A stretch of 34,333 nucleotides of DNA from positions 5,303-39,635 of the forward strand of contig JAGRKZ010000144.1 of NCBI GenBank assembly GCA_020442065.1, written 5' to 3'. The position numbers and the translations under genes were made by a program. Origin of the DNA: Bauldia sp. (GTDB lineage Bacteria > Pseudomonadota > Alphaproteobacteria > Rhizobiales > Kaistiaceae). Below, in pieces: positions 26,591 through 34,333 of the stretch (positions are counted from its first letter, which is position 1; every line of letters starts with the position of its first letter). The notes beneath the pieces are model-generated. The model saw only the letters and a list, made by a program, of their open reading frames with translations, did not search any database and was not told the origin of the DNA.

Positions 26591-27133
26591 CTATTGCGGC
26601 GTGAATGTGATGTCGCTCGCCACGAACGAATCGTTGGCGCCGTTCGAGACCAGCCGGTACTTGCCGTCGGCGACGACGAGCTTGATCGTGGCCTTGGTCG
26701 GCTTGTTGGTCTTGCGGTCGACGAACTCGGCGTTGAAGTTGATCGTGTTGCTCGCGGCCTTGCCCGAGATCTTGGCCGGGCCCCGCGTGTTGAAAGTGTC
26801 GAGGGTGCCGCTGTAGCCGCCGGAGCCCGAGGCCTGGATCGTACCCTTGATCTGGCCGGAGTTGGTGGCCACGGCGCACCGTCCGCGCTGCTCGAGGCCG
26901 GCGCCGTTGTTCACCAGCTTGTTGGAGATCTTGCAGTACACGCGTTCGGGGTCGGCATTGGCGCTCTGCTTGACCGTGCCGCGCCCGATCCAGTTGCCGG
27001 CGAGTTGCGAGAGGATCGCGTCGCCGGCGGCCTGTGAGGGCAAGGGCGCCAGGGCGACGAGGGCCAGCGCGAGGCTACCGCCGGCACGCATCAGGACGCT
27101 CGCTGATCCGATCCGGGTTTTCGGCTCATTCAT
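26591..27133 (-). CDS. Secreted hypothetical protein, beta-rich
   Basis: A 180-residue protein with a signal peptide (hydrophobic SLALALVALAPL, likely cleavage after PSQA) and a mature domain rich in alternating polar and hydrophobic residues, suggesting a small beta-barrel (QLAGNWIGRGTVKQS, YCKISNKLVNNGAGLEQRGRC, GYSGTLDTFNTRGPA, ITFTPQ). Two mature cysteines could pair. I know of similar uncharacterised periplasmic proteins in Hyphomicrobiales but no function. ATG 27133 has AGGAG 10 nt upstream, while the frame's first ATG at 27181 adds a basic tail without ribosome binding site. Faces the reductase gene tail to tail. Confidence 0.78.
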   Translation of the reverse strand: MNEPKTRIGSASVLMRAGGSLALALVALAPLPSQAAGDAILSQLAGNWIGRGTVKQSANADPERVYCKISNKLVNNGAGLEQRGRCAVATNSGQIKGTIQASGSGGYSGTLDTFNTRGPAKISGKAASNTINFNAEFVDRKTNKPTKATIKLVVADGKYRLVSNGANDSFVASDITFTPQ

Positions 27134-27275
27134 TCGCTTTTTGCTCCTGCGGGCCCCGCTCCGGCGCCTCAGATAGTGCATGCGCGCCTCGGCGGCAATG
27201 ACCCGTGCCGCAAGCGCACATCACAACAGGACGGCCGAATTGTGAGCGCGGGCGTCGCGAGCGCTCGGGCCGCGG

Positions 27276-29579
27276 TCAGCCGGGGGTTTCTTCCGCCGCT
27301 TCGGCCGCTTTGGCCGCGCGCATGCGCGGCTCGAACCAGCGCCGCGCCGGGCCGGCGATCAGCGCCGGGAGGAAGATGAGATCGCCGATCAGGGCGAAGG
27401 TCAGGGTCAGGGCGGTGATCAGTCCGAACAGCGTCACCGTCGGCAGGCCGCTGGTCAGCGTCGTGGCGAGGCCGCAAAGGATGATGATGGTGGTGCTGAT
27501 CATCACCGGCCCGACAAGATGCGAGGTCTCGACCAGACGGTTGCTGAGCTTTGGCGAGCGGCCGTGATTGATCAGGTGATTGAGGTAATGGGTGGTCTCG
27601 TCGACAGTGACGCCGAACGAGACAATCAGCGCAATCACCGTGTTCAGCTGCATGCCCCTACCCATCAGGAACAGGACGGCGCAGGTGCCGAGCACGGGCA
27701 TCGTGTTCGAGAACACGGCCAGGAAGCCGACCCAGAAGTTCCGGAAGGCGAGGATCATGATCGTCAGGTCGCCGAAGATGGCGAAGGTCAGGCTGACGTT
27801 GAGGTTGTCGATGGTGCGCGTGCTCTCGCGCGCGGTGACCACCGTGACGCCGGTGACGATCACGTCGGGACCGCCGGCCTGCTTCGCCGCCTGCTCGATC
27901 CTGTCGAGCAGCGGCAGTGTCACGTAGGTCGGCATCTCCTGGACGCTCGCCGACACCAGCGAGGCCTTGCCGTCCTGGCCCAGGAACCGCGAGCGCGCGG
28001 TGGCCGAGAGCTGATCCATGTCGGCGGTGAGCTTGGCCGAGGTCGCTTCGTCGGCATCGCCGCCGATCCAGGTCACCAGGCTCCACAGCGACAGCGGTGA
28101 TTCCACGCCGGGAATCTCCGCGATTGCCTCGTGCACGGCCCGGATCTTGGCGAGACCCGCGGGCGACAGGGGCGAATCCTCCCCTGCCGGCACCACGATC
28201 TGGATCGGGAATGCGCCGCCGAAGTGGTCGTCGATGCGTCCGAGCGCGGCGTTCGCCGGATCGCTCTGCGGCAGGTGCTCGCGCACCGAATAGTCGGCCG
28301 GGAAGTTGATGTAGGCCATCGACAGGGCGACTAGCAGCACGGCGATCATCAGCGCGATGGTCCGGGCATGACCGATCGCGAAGCGGCAGAGCGCGGCGCA
28401 CGGCTCGGCGAGCGGCTTGAACAGGTCCGGCACCGATCCGGCGCGTCTGCTCTTCCAGAACCGCCCGATGGAAAGAGCGAGGAGGGCGTGCATGGTGATC
28501 ACGATCAGGCCGCTGAGCATGATGCCGATCGCGCCGGTCCAGCCGAAATTGCGGAGGATGGCGACGTCGGAGATGGTCAGCGCGAGGAACGAGACCGAGG
28601 TGGTGATGGCGGTCAGCACACAGGCCGCCCCGACCTGGTCCTGTGCGGCGCGCGCGGCCTCCCAGGGACTTGCCCCTTCGTCGCGTCGCTGTCGCCAGGC
28701 GTGGCTGAGGTGGATGCCGTCGGCGTAGCCGACGATCATGGCCAGTGCCGGAATGATGTTGGACATCGCCGTCACGGGCACGCCGAGAAGGCCCATGCCG
28801 CCGAGGACGGCCATGCCGGCGATGATCGCGGGTACGGCGGTCATCACGGCGCCGATCAGCGAGCGGAAGACGACGAGGCTGACCAGGAAGCCGACCACGA
28901 CGCCGGCGAGGTTGAGCCGGAGCTGGTCGCGGATAAGGACATCGATGATGCCGGCCCGCATCGCTGGGAAGCCGGTGACCGTGGCCTTGAGGTCGGTGCC
29001 CTCGAGCACCGTTGCAGCGGTCTTCTCCATCTCCGCCTTGAGCGCGCGGACGGTCGAAAGCGGCGCCTTTGGCTCGGTCGGCGTGACCACGTAGATCATC
29101 GCCGTTCCGTCTTCGGCGAGCAGCTTCTGGCCGAGCAGCGGGTGCGAGCGGATCTCCTGAGCGAGCTGCGGCGTCAGGCCCTGGCTCGCGTCGCTGACAA
29201 CGAGTGCGGAGTCGCCGTTGTCGTCGGGTGGGTGGCGGAGGGCGAAGAGCGAGAAGACATTGTCGACGCCGTCGACGAATTGCAGTTCGAACTGAAGCTC
29301 CTGGAGCTTCTCGAAGCTCCCGGGGCTTGCCAGGTCGGGGCCCTCGACAAGCAACAGGTTCTCGTTTTCGGGGTCGACGAACTCCTCAGTGATGCGCACG
29401 TAGTTGCGGTAGGTCTCGTTCTCGCCGGCAAAGACGGCGCGGAGGTCTTCGTCGAACTTTACCCGGGTCAGTCCGAAGATCGAGGCCGCGACCATGACGA
29501 CGGCCAGCACGGCCGTCAGGCGCGGGCGGCTCAGCGCCAGCCACGCAACACGTTCCAGGCCGAATCCAAGAGACCACAT
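27276..29579 (-). CDS. RND-superfamily MMPL-type exporter
   Basis: A 767-residue inner-membrane protein of the single-chain RND/MMPL group, with two repeated halves. Each half has one helix, a large periplasmic loop, then five helices. Half 1: helix at ~17-35, loop to ~215, helices to ~360 with the conserved AMIVGYADGIHLSHAWR. Half 2: helix at ~405-425, loop, then helices from ~600 with VSFGVTVDETTHYLNH, the proton-relay region where acidic residues are conserved. Substrates of relatives are lipids, hopanoids or hydrophobic compounds. No membrane-fusion or outer-membrane gene is adjacent, so it probably works alone. The 142-bp gap upstream of the neighbouring secreted-protein gene shows nothing distinct. 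Confidence 0.9.
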   Translation of the reverse strand: MWSLGFGLERVAWLALSRPRLTAVLAVVMVAASIFGLTRVKFDEDLRAVFAGENETYRNYVRITEEFVDPENENLLLVEGPDLASPGSFEKLQELQFELQFVDGVDNVFSLFALRHPPDDNGDSALVVSDASQGLTPQLAQEIRSHPLLGQKLLAEDGTAMIYVVTPTEPKAPLSTVRALKAEMEKTAATVLEGTDLKATVTGFPAMRAGIIDVLIRDQLRLNLAGVVVGFLVSLVVFRSLIGAVMTAVPAIIAGMAVLGGMGLLGVPVTAMSNIIPALAMIVGYADGIHLSHAWRQRRDEGASPWEAARAAQDQVGAACVLTAITTSVSFLALTISDVAILRNFGWTGAIGIMLSGLIVITMHALLALSIGRFWKSRRAGSVPDLFKPLAEPCAALCRFAIGHARTIALMIAVLLVALSMAYINFPADYSVREHLPQSDPANAALGRIDDHFGGAFPIQIVVPAGEDSPLSPAGLAKIRAVHEAIAEIPGVESPLSLWSLVTWIGGDADEATSAKLTADMDQLSATARSRFLGQDGKASLVSASVQEMPTYVTLPLLDRIEQAAKQAGGPDVIVTGVTVVTARESTRTIDNLNVSLTFAIFGDLTIMILAFRNFWVGFLAVFSNTMPVLGTCAVLFLMGRGMQLNTVIALIVSFGVTVDETTHYLNHLINHGRSPKLSNRLVETSHLVGPVMISTTIIILCGLATTLTSGLPTVTLFGLITALTLTFALIGDLIFLPALIAGPARRWFEPRMRAAKAAEAAEETPG

Positions 29580-29781
29580 CAGCGGGTGATCACGTCAATC
29601 CGTCGGGGAAGTGGGCTGTCTGGCAAAGGCATAGCGCCGAAGGCCATTCACGTAAGCCCATCCGGAATCATGCGAACAATTGCGGATGGCGACACCCGCG
29701 AAGAAACCCCTTTTGACCCGTGCCGGTGTCACTGTCAAACTCGACCGGGGACAGAGGCAGGATGTCGCGGGAGGCGCGGTG

Positions 29782-30300
29782 ATGCAGAGTCGGGCGCTGA
29801 GTTTCGGCGACGATGGCGACGTTCCCAACAACCCATTGCCGCTCATCATCTATCCGGCGGTAATCGATGCCGGCGGCGGCGATCCGGCGGTCGCCTTCGA
29901 GCGCCTTTTCCGCCGTCACGGCTGGGGCGGCGGCTGGCGGAACGGCATCTATCCGTTCCATCACTACCACTCCACCGCGCATGAGGTGCTGGGAATCGCG
30001 GCCGGTTCGGCCGACGTCCGATTCGGCGGCGAGCGGGGCGAGACGGTGACCGTGCGGGCCGGCGACGCCGTCTTGATTCCGGCCGGGGTCGGTCACAGGC
30101 GGCTGTCGGGCTCGGCCGATCTTCTGGTGATCGGAGCCTATCCCAGCGGTCAGTCGCCCGACCTTCAGCGGTCGGGGGCGCCTGACGGGGCCGCAATCCG
30201 CCGCAGCATCGCCACGGTTCCGCTGCCGGGGCAAGACCCGCTCGCGGGCGCCGGCGGGCCGATGGCCGCGCATTGGGGCGCGATCACCCCTCCGGGGTGA
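29782..30300 (+). CDS. Cupin-domain protein, YjlB-like
   Basis: A 172-residue cupin. Start MQSRALSFGDDGDVPNNPLPL fits the YjlB-like family, and ATG 29782 lies 7 nt after GGAGG; longer in-frame starts (TTG 29680, ATG 29686) lack such a site and family similarity. Cupin motif 1 is in YPFHHYHSTAHEVLG with His-His...His...Glu metal ligands; motif 2 is GDAVLIPAGVGHR. The protein probably binds a metal and may be a small dioxygenase or isomerase; the true substrate is unknown. Its 3' end overlaps the convergent ycjF-like gene by 17 bp. The ~200 bp upstream show no clear regulatory site. Confidence 0.85.
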   Translation: MQSRALSFGDDGDVPNNPLPLIIYPAVIDAGGGDPAVAFERLFRRHGWGGGWRNGIYPFHHYHSTAHEVLGIAAGSADVRFGGERGETVTVRAGDAVLIPAGVGHRRLSGSADLLVIGAYPSGQSPDLQRSGAPDGAAIRRSIATVPLPGQDPLAGAGGPMAAHWGAITPPG

Positions 30301-31312
30301 CCGGCTTGGCGTCGTTGCTCATCCGGCGCAGCTCGGCCATCACGTCGGCGAGGCGCGGCGGCCTGCCATTGACGAAGGGCAGCGGGCGGCAGACCTCGAT
30401 CGCCGCGATGCCGACCCGCGCGGTGAGGAGGCCGTTGATGACGCCTTCACCGAGCCGGGCCGAGAGCCGCGCCGCGAGGCCGTGGCCGAGAATCTGCTGG
30501 ACCAGCGAGTCGCCGGCGGCGATGCCGCCGGTGACGGCGAGATGGGCGATAGCAGCCCGGGTCAGTCGGAAGAATCCAAGTGTGCCTGGGCGACCGGCGT
30601 AGAGGGTCGCGAGCGCTCGGATCAGGCGGAGGATCTGGATGGCGACGAACAGCACGTCGACCAGCGCGCGGGGCGAGATGGCCGTCACCAGGGCGACCCG
30701 CTTCGATGCCGACAGGACCAGCCGGCGCGCCGCCTCGTCGAGCGGCAGCATCAATTCGTTCTCGGCGAGGCCGATCAGGTCCCGCCCGTCGATGATCTCG
30801 CCGATATGGCCGGCGACCGCGGCGCGCTGACGCGCGGTCTCCGGGCGGCGGTCATAGAGGCGGATCAGCTCGCGGGCGATGCGACGGGCGGCGTCGCGGT
30901 CGTCGGTCGCGACCGCCTCCGTCGCGCCGGCGTGGATGGCGGTGACGGCGCGGATGCGGAGGAGCCCGCTGATTTCGCGGACGGCGATGGCGGCGACGGC
31001 GATGGCGGCGAGGGCGGCCAACGCCACCGCGACCCAGCCGAGCGCCTCGTAGCGGGCAAAGAGATCGCGGATCAGGGCATCGATGGCGAGGCCGATGGCG
31101 AGCGTGATCAGTCCGCCAAGCCCGGCGACGAGCAGGCGGGTCCAACGCACGCGCCGGCGCGGCGGCGACACGGGCGAGCCGTCGATCTCGGCGAAGGGAT
31201 CGATCTCATGGGTGAGGATCGGCGGAGAGCCGAGACCGGGCACGTAGTCGGCTGAGACGCTGCTGAGGTCGTCGAGGCGGAAGGCCGTAGGTTTGCGCTG
31301 GGGCGTCTTCAT
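30284..31312 (-). CDS. ycjF: YcjF/TIGR01620-family membrane protein
   Basis: A 342-residue protein with two adjacent membrane helices (about 59-80 and 93-113), a helical middle, and a C-terminal DUF697-type region (RLTRAAIAHLAVTGGIAAGDSLVQQILGHG ... NGLLTARVGIAAIEVCRPLPF). This is the standard partner of YcjX. In E. coli the pair belongs to envelope-stress (Psp/sigma-32) related genes, but the molecular function remains unknown. The start ATG (31312-31310) overlaps the YcjX stop as ATGA, so translation is coupled. The C-terminus overlaps the convergent cupin gene. Confidence 0.92.
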   Translation of the reverse strand: MKTPQRKPTAFRLDDLSSVSADYVPGLGSPPILTHEIDPFAEIDGSPVSPPRRRVRWTRLLVAGLGGLITLAIGLAIDALIRDLFARYEALGWVAVALAALAAIAVAAIAVREISGLLRIRAVTAIHAGATEAVATDDRDAARRIARELIRLYDRRPETARQRAAVAGHIGEIIDGRDLIGLAENELMLPLDEAARRLVLSASKRVALVTAISPRALVDVLFVAIQILRLIRALATLYAGRPGTLGFFRLTRAAIAHLAVTGGIAAGDSLVQQILGHGLAARLSARLGEGVINGLLTARVGIAAIEVCRPLPFVNGRPPRLADVMAELRRMSNDAKPVTPEG

Positions 31313-32757
31313 GCGAGGCGATCCCCGATCAGGAACTCGAGCGCGCGGTCGAGCCGGATGTGGGGCAAGGATAGTGTCAGGCCCTCGGCGGTCCGTTCGA
31401 GCCGGGGCGGGCGGAAGCGCACGAAACGGAGCGCCAGCGGTTCGGCGCCGGGTTCGAAGACTGATTCCGGATCCTGCGGCAAGTCACCTGGAAACATGGC
31501 GATTTCGGTGTTGCCGTCGAACATGTCGCCGTTCACGCGCTCGCCCGGCAAGGGCGTTCCGACGATCGACGGCAGGCGTTCGCCGCGATGGGTGACGGTG
31601 CCTTCGCGGGTCGCCCGCACCGAGGCGAGGGCAATGACGTCGACCGCGGCGCCGGCGAACTTGGCCCGGGCGATCGCCCGTTGCACCAGCCGCGACAGAA
31701 TCGCTTCGAGCCGGTCGTGATCGCGATGGTGGAGATGGTCGGCCTTGGTGGCGGCGAACAGGATGCGATCGATCCGGCGGCTCACCAGGCTGCCGAGCCA
31801 GCCGGTTCGGCCGAGGCGGAAGGCGGCGAGGATGTCGGCCAGCGCCTGTTCCAGCGCCGTCACCGCGTCGGGGCCGGCGTTCAACGCGTCGAGGGCGTCG
31901 ACCAGCACGATCTGCCGGTCGAGGCGGGCGAAGTGGTCGCGAAAGAATGGCCGCACCACCGCGGTCTTATAGGACTCGTAGCGTCGCGTCATCATGGCGG
32001 CGAGCGAGCCCGGCGGGATGCCGCCGTCGCCGAGGTCGAGCGGGGCGAAGGTGAGCGCGGGCGAGCCGTCGAGGTCGCCGGGCATCAGGAAGCGGCCGGG
32101 CGTGAGGGCCGACAGGGCGCTGCCGTCGGCGCGAACCGCCTTCAGATACCGGGTGAAGAGCGCAGCGAGCTCGCGGGCGAGTGTTTCGTCCTCGGGGGCG
32201 CGCGGGTCGATCGCGTCGAGCCGGGCAAGCCAGGGCGCGGCGAGGTCCGGTCGGTCCCGGGTCCGGGCCGCCGCCACCGTCTCGCGCGACCAGGTCGCGT
32301 AGTCCCTGGAGAGGAGGGGCAGGTCGAGCAGCCATTCGCCGGGGTAGTCGACGATATCGAGGTGGATGCGGCCGCTGCCGAGGTTGCGGTTGAGGAATGA
32401 GGCCGATTCGAAGCTGATGGTGAGGCGGAGTTCGCTCACCTGCCGGGTCGATTCCGGCCAGATGCGTTCGTCGACCAGCGCCTGCACATGGCTCTCGTAG
32501 TCGAAGCGCGGGACTGCGTCGTCGGGCTGCGGCTCGAGCCGCGCTCCTGTCACCCGCCCGGCCGAGTAGGCCTTGAACAGCGGCAGGCGACCGCCGTGGA
32601 TCAGGTTGTGGACCAGCGCCGTGATGAACACCGTCTTGCCGGCGCGGGCGAGCCCAGTGACCCCGAGGCGGATCGAGGGGGTGCGCGCCCCGACGGTGCG
32701 TTCGACCAGCGTGGTCAGGGCCAGGCGCGTCTCTTCGGTGATGGTGGCCAGTTGCAA
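31309..32757 (-). CDS. ycjX: YcjX-family GTPase-like P-loop protein, probable TTG start
   Basis: A 482-residue P-loop NTPase of the YcjX family (recent structures of relatives show GTP binding; E. coli protein 465 residues). Walker A is GLARAGKT (35-42), and the family features IHLDIVDYPGEWLLDLPLL and ILFAATKADHLHHRDHDRL are present. The open frame extends to 32937, but the extra 60 residues are low-complexity shadow of the sixA gene. TTG 32757, 8 nt after GGAG, gives MQLATITEETRLALTTLVER, the expected family N-terminus; no ATG or GTG is available nearby. Coupled with ycjF and following sixA after 76 bp. Confidence 0.9.
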   Translation of the reverse strand: MQLATITEETRLALTTLVERTVGARTPSIRLGVTGLARAGKTVFITALVHNLIHGGRLPLFKAYSAGRVTGARLEPQPDDAVPRFDYESHVQALVDERIWPESTRQVSELRLTISFESASFLNRNLGSGRIHLDIVDYPGEWLLDLPLLSRDYATWSRETVAAARTRDRPDLAAPWLARLDAIDPRAPEDETLARELAALFTRYLKAVRADGSALSALTPGRFLMPGDLDGSPALTFAPLDLGDGGIPPGSLAAMMTRRYESYKTAVVRPFFRDHFARLDRQIVLVDALDALNAGPDAVTALEQALADILAAFRLGRTGWLGSLVSRRIDRILFAATKADHLHHRDHDRLEAILSRLVQRAIARAKFAGAAVDVIALASVRATREGTVTHRGERLPSIVGTPLPGERVNGDMFDGNTEIAMFPGDLPQDPESVFEPGAEPLALRFVRFRPPRLERTAEGLTLSLPHIRLDRALEFLIGDRLA

Positions 32758-32833
32758 AGGGCGCCGCTCCGCCGTTTCGAAGTCATGGACGGCAAGGATG
32801 TATGCGCTCGGTTCGCCCGGTGAAAGCCCGGCG

Positions 32834-33379
32834 TCAATCTTCCGAGTCGTCGTCCGCGTCGTTGGGGTCGAGGTCGCGCGGCCTGATGAAGGCCGCAAGG
32901 AAGCCCGAGCCGGGCTCGAGCCGCGCCCAGCTGCCACCGGAAAAGTCGATCACGGCCAGCGCGCCGGTCGGGTATTTCGCGGCGACTTCCTCGATCAGCC
33001 GATCCTCCCCGGTCCCGGCGAGCTGCCGGGCTGTCGCCTGGATCGCGGGGTTGTGGCCGATCACCATCAGCGCGCTGGCATCATTGCCCGAGCGGGCGAT
33101 CGCGGCGAGATAGTCGCTCGGCCCGGATTCGTAGAGACGCGGATCGATGGCGACCCGGCCTTCGCCGCCGAGATAGGGGAGGAGGGCGGCGAGCGTCTCC
33201 CGTGTTCGGCGCGACGGCGAGCAGAGGATGCGGTCGGGGACGAGGTCCTGCGCGTCAATCGCCCGGGCCATCGTCGCGGCGTTCCGCCGGCCTCGCGGCG
33301 ACAAGGGGCGATCGATATCGGCGAGGCCCGGGTCTCCCCAGGACGACTTGGCATGGCGCAGGAGCAACAGCCTAGGCAT
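32834..33379 (-). CDS. sixA: SixA-type phosphohistidine phosphatase (histidine phosphatase family)
   Basis: A 181-residue branch-1 histidine phosphatase. The catalytic motif is LLLRHAKSSW with nucleophile His9; SPSRRTRETL and the second histidine in VIGHNPAI (about 108) complete the phosphate pocket. SixA proteins remove phosphate from histidine phosphotransfer proteins, including PtsI-Ntr/HPr-like or ArcB Hpt in known cases. The C-terminal acidic tail (DPNDADDDSED) is unusual but small. ATG 33379 gives MPRLLLLRHAK, the family start. It is the first gene of a leftward sixA-ycjX-ycjF set. Whether it acts on an Hpt of this organism is unknown. Confidence 0.9.
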   Translation of the reverse strand: MPRLLLLRHAKSSWGDPGLADIDRPLSPRGRRNAATMARAIDAQDLVPDRILCSPSRRTRETLAALLPYLGGEGRVAIDPRLYESGPSDYLAAIARSGNDASALMVIGHNPAIQATARQLAGTGEDRLIEEVAAKYPTGALAVIDFSGGSWARLEPGSGFLAAFIRPRDLDPNDADDDSED

Positions 33380-33470
33380 TTCGAATCGATCTCAGCCGAC
33401 GCCTTATCTAGCCCGAATTGCGCCGTGAGACACGCCGATTCATCCCTTCGGGCCGCAGCTCCGGCATACG

Positions 33471-33503
33471 AAAAAAACGCACCCGCCCGGGGCGGGTGCG
33501 TTT
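33471..33503. terminator. Strong bidirectional terminator
   Basis: Arms AAACGCACCCGCC (33475-33487) and GGCGGGTGCGTTT (33491-33503) form a 13-bp perfect stem with a 3-nt loop. On the minus strand it ends in seven T (the A-run 33471-33477), a textbook terminator 30 bp after the BA14K-like gene; the plus-strand end has TTT only. Confidence 0.88.
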
Positions 33504-33532
33504 CAAATTCCTGCGGCGATGTCGGTGGCGCG

Positions 33533-34000
33533 CTACGGCAACTGGCAGAGGTGATACTGCTGGTCGTAGCCGACGTAGTAGCCGGTCTCCCAATTGAACG
33601 ACTTGTACTTCTGGGAGCACATCTGCTTCCACTGCTTGGTGCCGACCGCCGGCAGGTACCCCGGCTGCGGCGCCTGCGCCGCCACCGGCTTGCGGTTGGT
33701 CATGCAGTCGACATAGGCAGCGTTATACTGCTTCTTCCATGCCGCGCCGCCGATCACGCCGCCGCCCAGCGCGCCGGCCACGGCGCCCCCGAGCATGGCG
33801 TTCTTGCCGCCGATCACACGCCCGAGCAGCGCGCCACCGACGCCGCCCACCGCCGCGCCGCCGATCGCGGCGCCGCCGGCGCGGGACTTGGCATAGTCCT
33901 TGGCATACTGGTCACAGTAAGGGTCGACCTGAGCCGACGCGCTCACCGTTCCTGCGATCAAGGCGCCCGCCACGGCGAGCGCGGAGATCAGAATCTTCAT
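33533..34000 (-). CDS. Secreted glycine-zipper protein with BA14K-like C-terminus
   Basis: A 155-residue exported protein. A signal peptide (MKILISALAVAGALIAGTVSA) is followed by DPYCDQYAKDYA, a glycine-zipper stretch (about 42-88: GGAAIGGAAVGGVGGALLG and GGAVAGALGGGVIGGAA) likely to insert in or associate with the outer membrane, and a C-terminal MCSQKYKSFNWETGYYVGYD...HLC that resembles the BA14K-family motif of rhizobial and Brucella envelope proteins. Four mature cysteines pair plausibly. ATG 34000 has AAGGAG 7 nt upstream. Monocistronic, closed by a strong terminator. Confidence 0.85.
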   Translation of the reverse strand: MKILISALAVAGALIAGTVSASAQVDPYCDQYAKDYAKSRAGGAAIGGAAVGGVGGALLGRVIGGKNAMLGGAVAGALGGGVIGGAAWKKQYNAAYVDCMTNRKPVAAQAPQPGYLPAVGTKQWKQMCSQKYKSFNWETGYYVGYDQQYHLCQLP

Positions 34001-34155
34001 TCCGAGACTCCTTCTCGTGTCAGTTCATCGCCCCACGAATCGGCACGGACTGCCGCCGGGAGACACCTGCCACCCTCCGGTCGGGTGACATGGAACAAAG
34101 GCCAACACAAGGCAAGGAGGCGCCCTTCCAGCGCCTTCGCCGTGCCGACCGTTCC

Positions 34156-34333
34156 TCAATCGTCGCGGTAGACCCGCTCGCGACGCTCGTGACGCTCCTG
34201 CGCCTCGATCGAAAGGGTCGCGATCGGACGGGCGTCGAGACGCTTGAGGCTGATCGGCTCGCCGGTCTCCTCGCAATAGCCGTATGTGCCGTCGTCGATA
34301 CGCTGAATGGCGGCGTCGATCTTGGCGATCAGC
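34156..34333 (-). CDS. dksA: DksA, RNA polymerase-binding transcription factor, C-terminal part (truncated by window edge)
   Basis: The last 58 codons of a DksA/TraR-family protein, too close to the window end for automatic ORF calling. Reading left from 34333, the frame gives LIAKIDAAIQRIDDGTYG, then YCEETGEPISLKRLDARPIA, then TLSIEAQERHERRERVYRDD and TGA (34158-34156). The motif order is that of the DksA globular/zinc domain, but only one of the four usual zinc cysteines is present (YCEE; Thr, Ser and Ala replace the others), as known for alphaproteobacterial zinc-independent DksA. It mediates the stringent response at RNA polymerase together with ppGpp. The N-terminal coiled coil lies outside. 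No clear element was seen in 34001-34155. Confidence 0.9.
   Translation of the reverse strand, partial: LIAKIDAAIQRIDDGTYGYCEETGEPISLKRLDARPIATLSIEAQERHERRERVYRDD

Noticed and set aside
27237..27250. AATTGTGAGCG resembling a lac operator half
   Set aside because: Only a half-site in a short gap between two minus-strand genes, no symmetric partner and no LacI-type context.
32758..32937. 60-codon N-terminal extension of YcjX
   Set aside because: Low-complexity translation of the sixA 3' region in another frame; family similarity starts at TTG 32757.

Overview
The window is high-GC, gene-dense bacterial DNA with the gene set of an alphaproteobacterium, most likely Hyphomicrobiales (Rhizobiales) but outside well-known model species. 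Pointers are a giant apolipoprotein-like coiled-coil protein resembling the Growth Pole Ring protein (GPR/RgsE) of polar-growing rhizobia, CtrA-type TTAA-N7-TTAA boxes with GANTC (CcrM) sites, a BA14K-like secreted protein, a DksA with almost no zinc-ligand cysteines, and an Mla/MCE operon with a STAS-permease fusion. No rRNA, tRNA, CRISPR, phage or insertion-sequence material was recognised.

Layout. 1-2248 (+): 3' end of pgi, an overlapping FMN-dependent alpha-hydroxy-acid oxidase, and a small Cys-rich secreted protein. 2379-8475: a catabolic block with a PanE-like reductase and an RraA/HMG-aldolase-like protein (-), an orphan form-II CoxL-type molybdenum hydroxylase subunit (+), and an SDR/FAH-family hydrolase pair (-). 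8630-13467 (+): LysE exporter, LpxH-like phosphoesterase overlapping a GT4 glycosyltransferase, a threonine/serine dehydratase and an MFS permease. 13511-14494 (-): a dipeptide/N-acetyl-Glu epimerase (DgcA-like). 14609-18640 (+): a four-gene lipid transport operon (STAS-MlaE, MlaF, long MlaD, PqiC-like lipoprotein).

18942-24885 is the most interesting region. A 1601-residue membrane-anchored protein with 33 gapless 22-residue repeats is divergent from a degenerate Hpt-like protein across a 769-bp intergenic region that holds a perfect CtrA box fused to a GANTC site, plus a second near-consensus CtrA box on the other side. I infer a cell-cycle-controlled polar growth locus.

25017-34333: adrenodoxin-type ferredoxin and a ferredoxin-NADP reductase split by a strong terminator, a secreted protein, an RND/MMPL exporter, a YjlB-like cupin, the SixA-YcjX-YcjF cluster (all -), a glycine-zipper/BA14K protein with a textbook bidirectional terminator, and the 3' end of dksA.

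Several starts are non-obvious. The SDR appears to use CTG, YcjX and the auxiliary lipoprotein TTG, and the LpxH-like gene and GT4 gene GTG. Long open frames antisense to real genes are GC-driven shadows and are not annotated.
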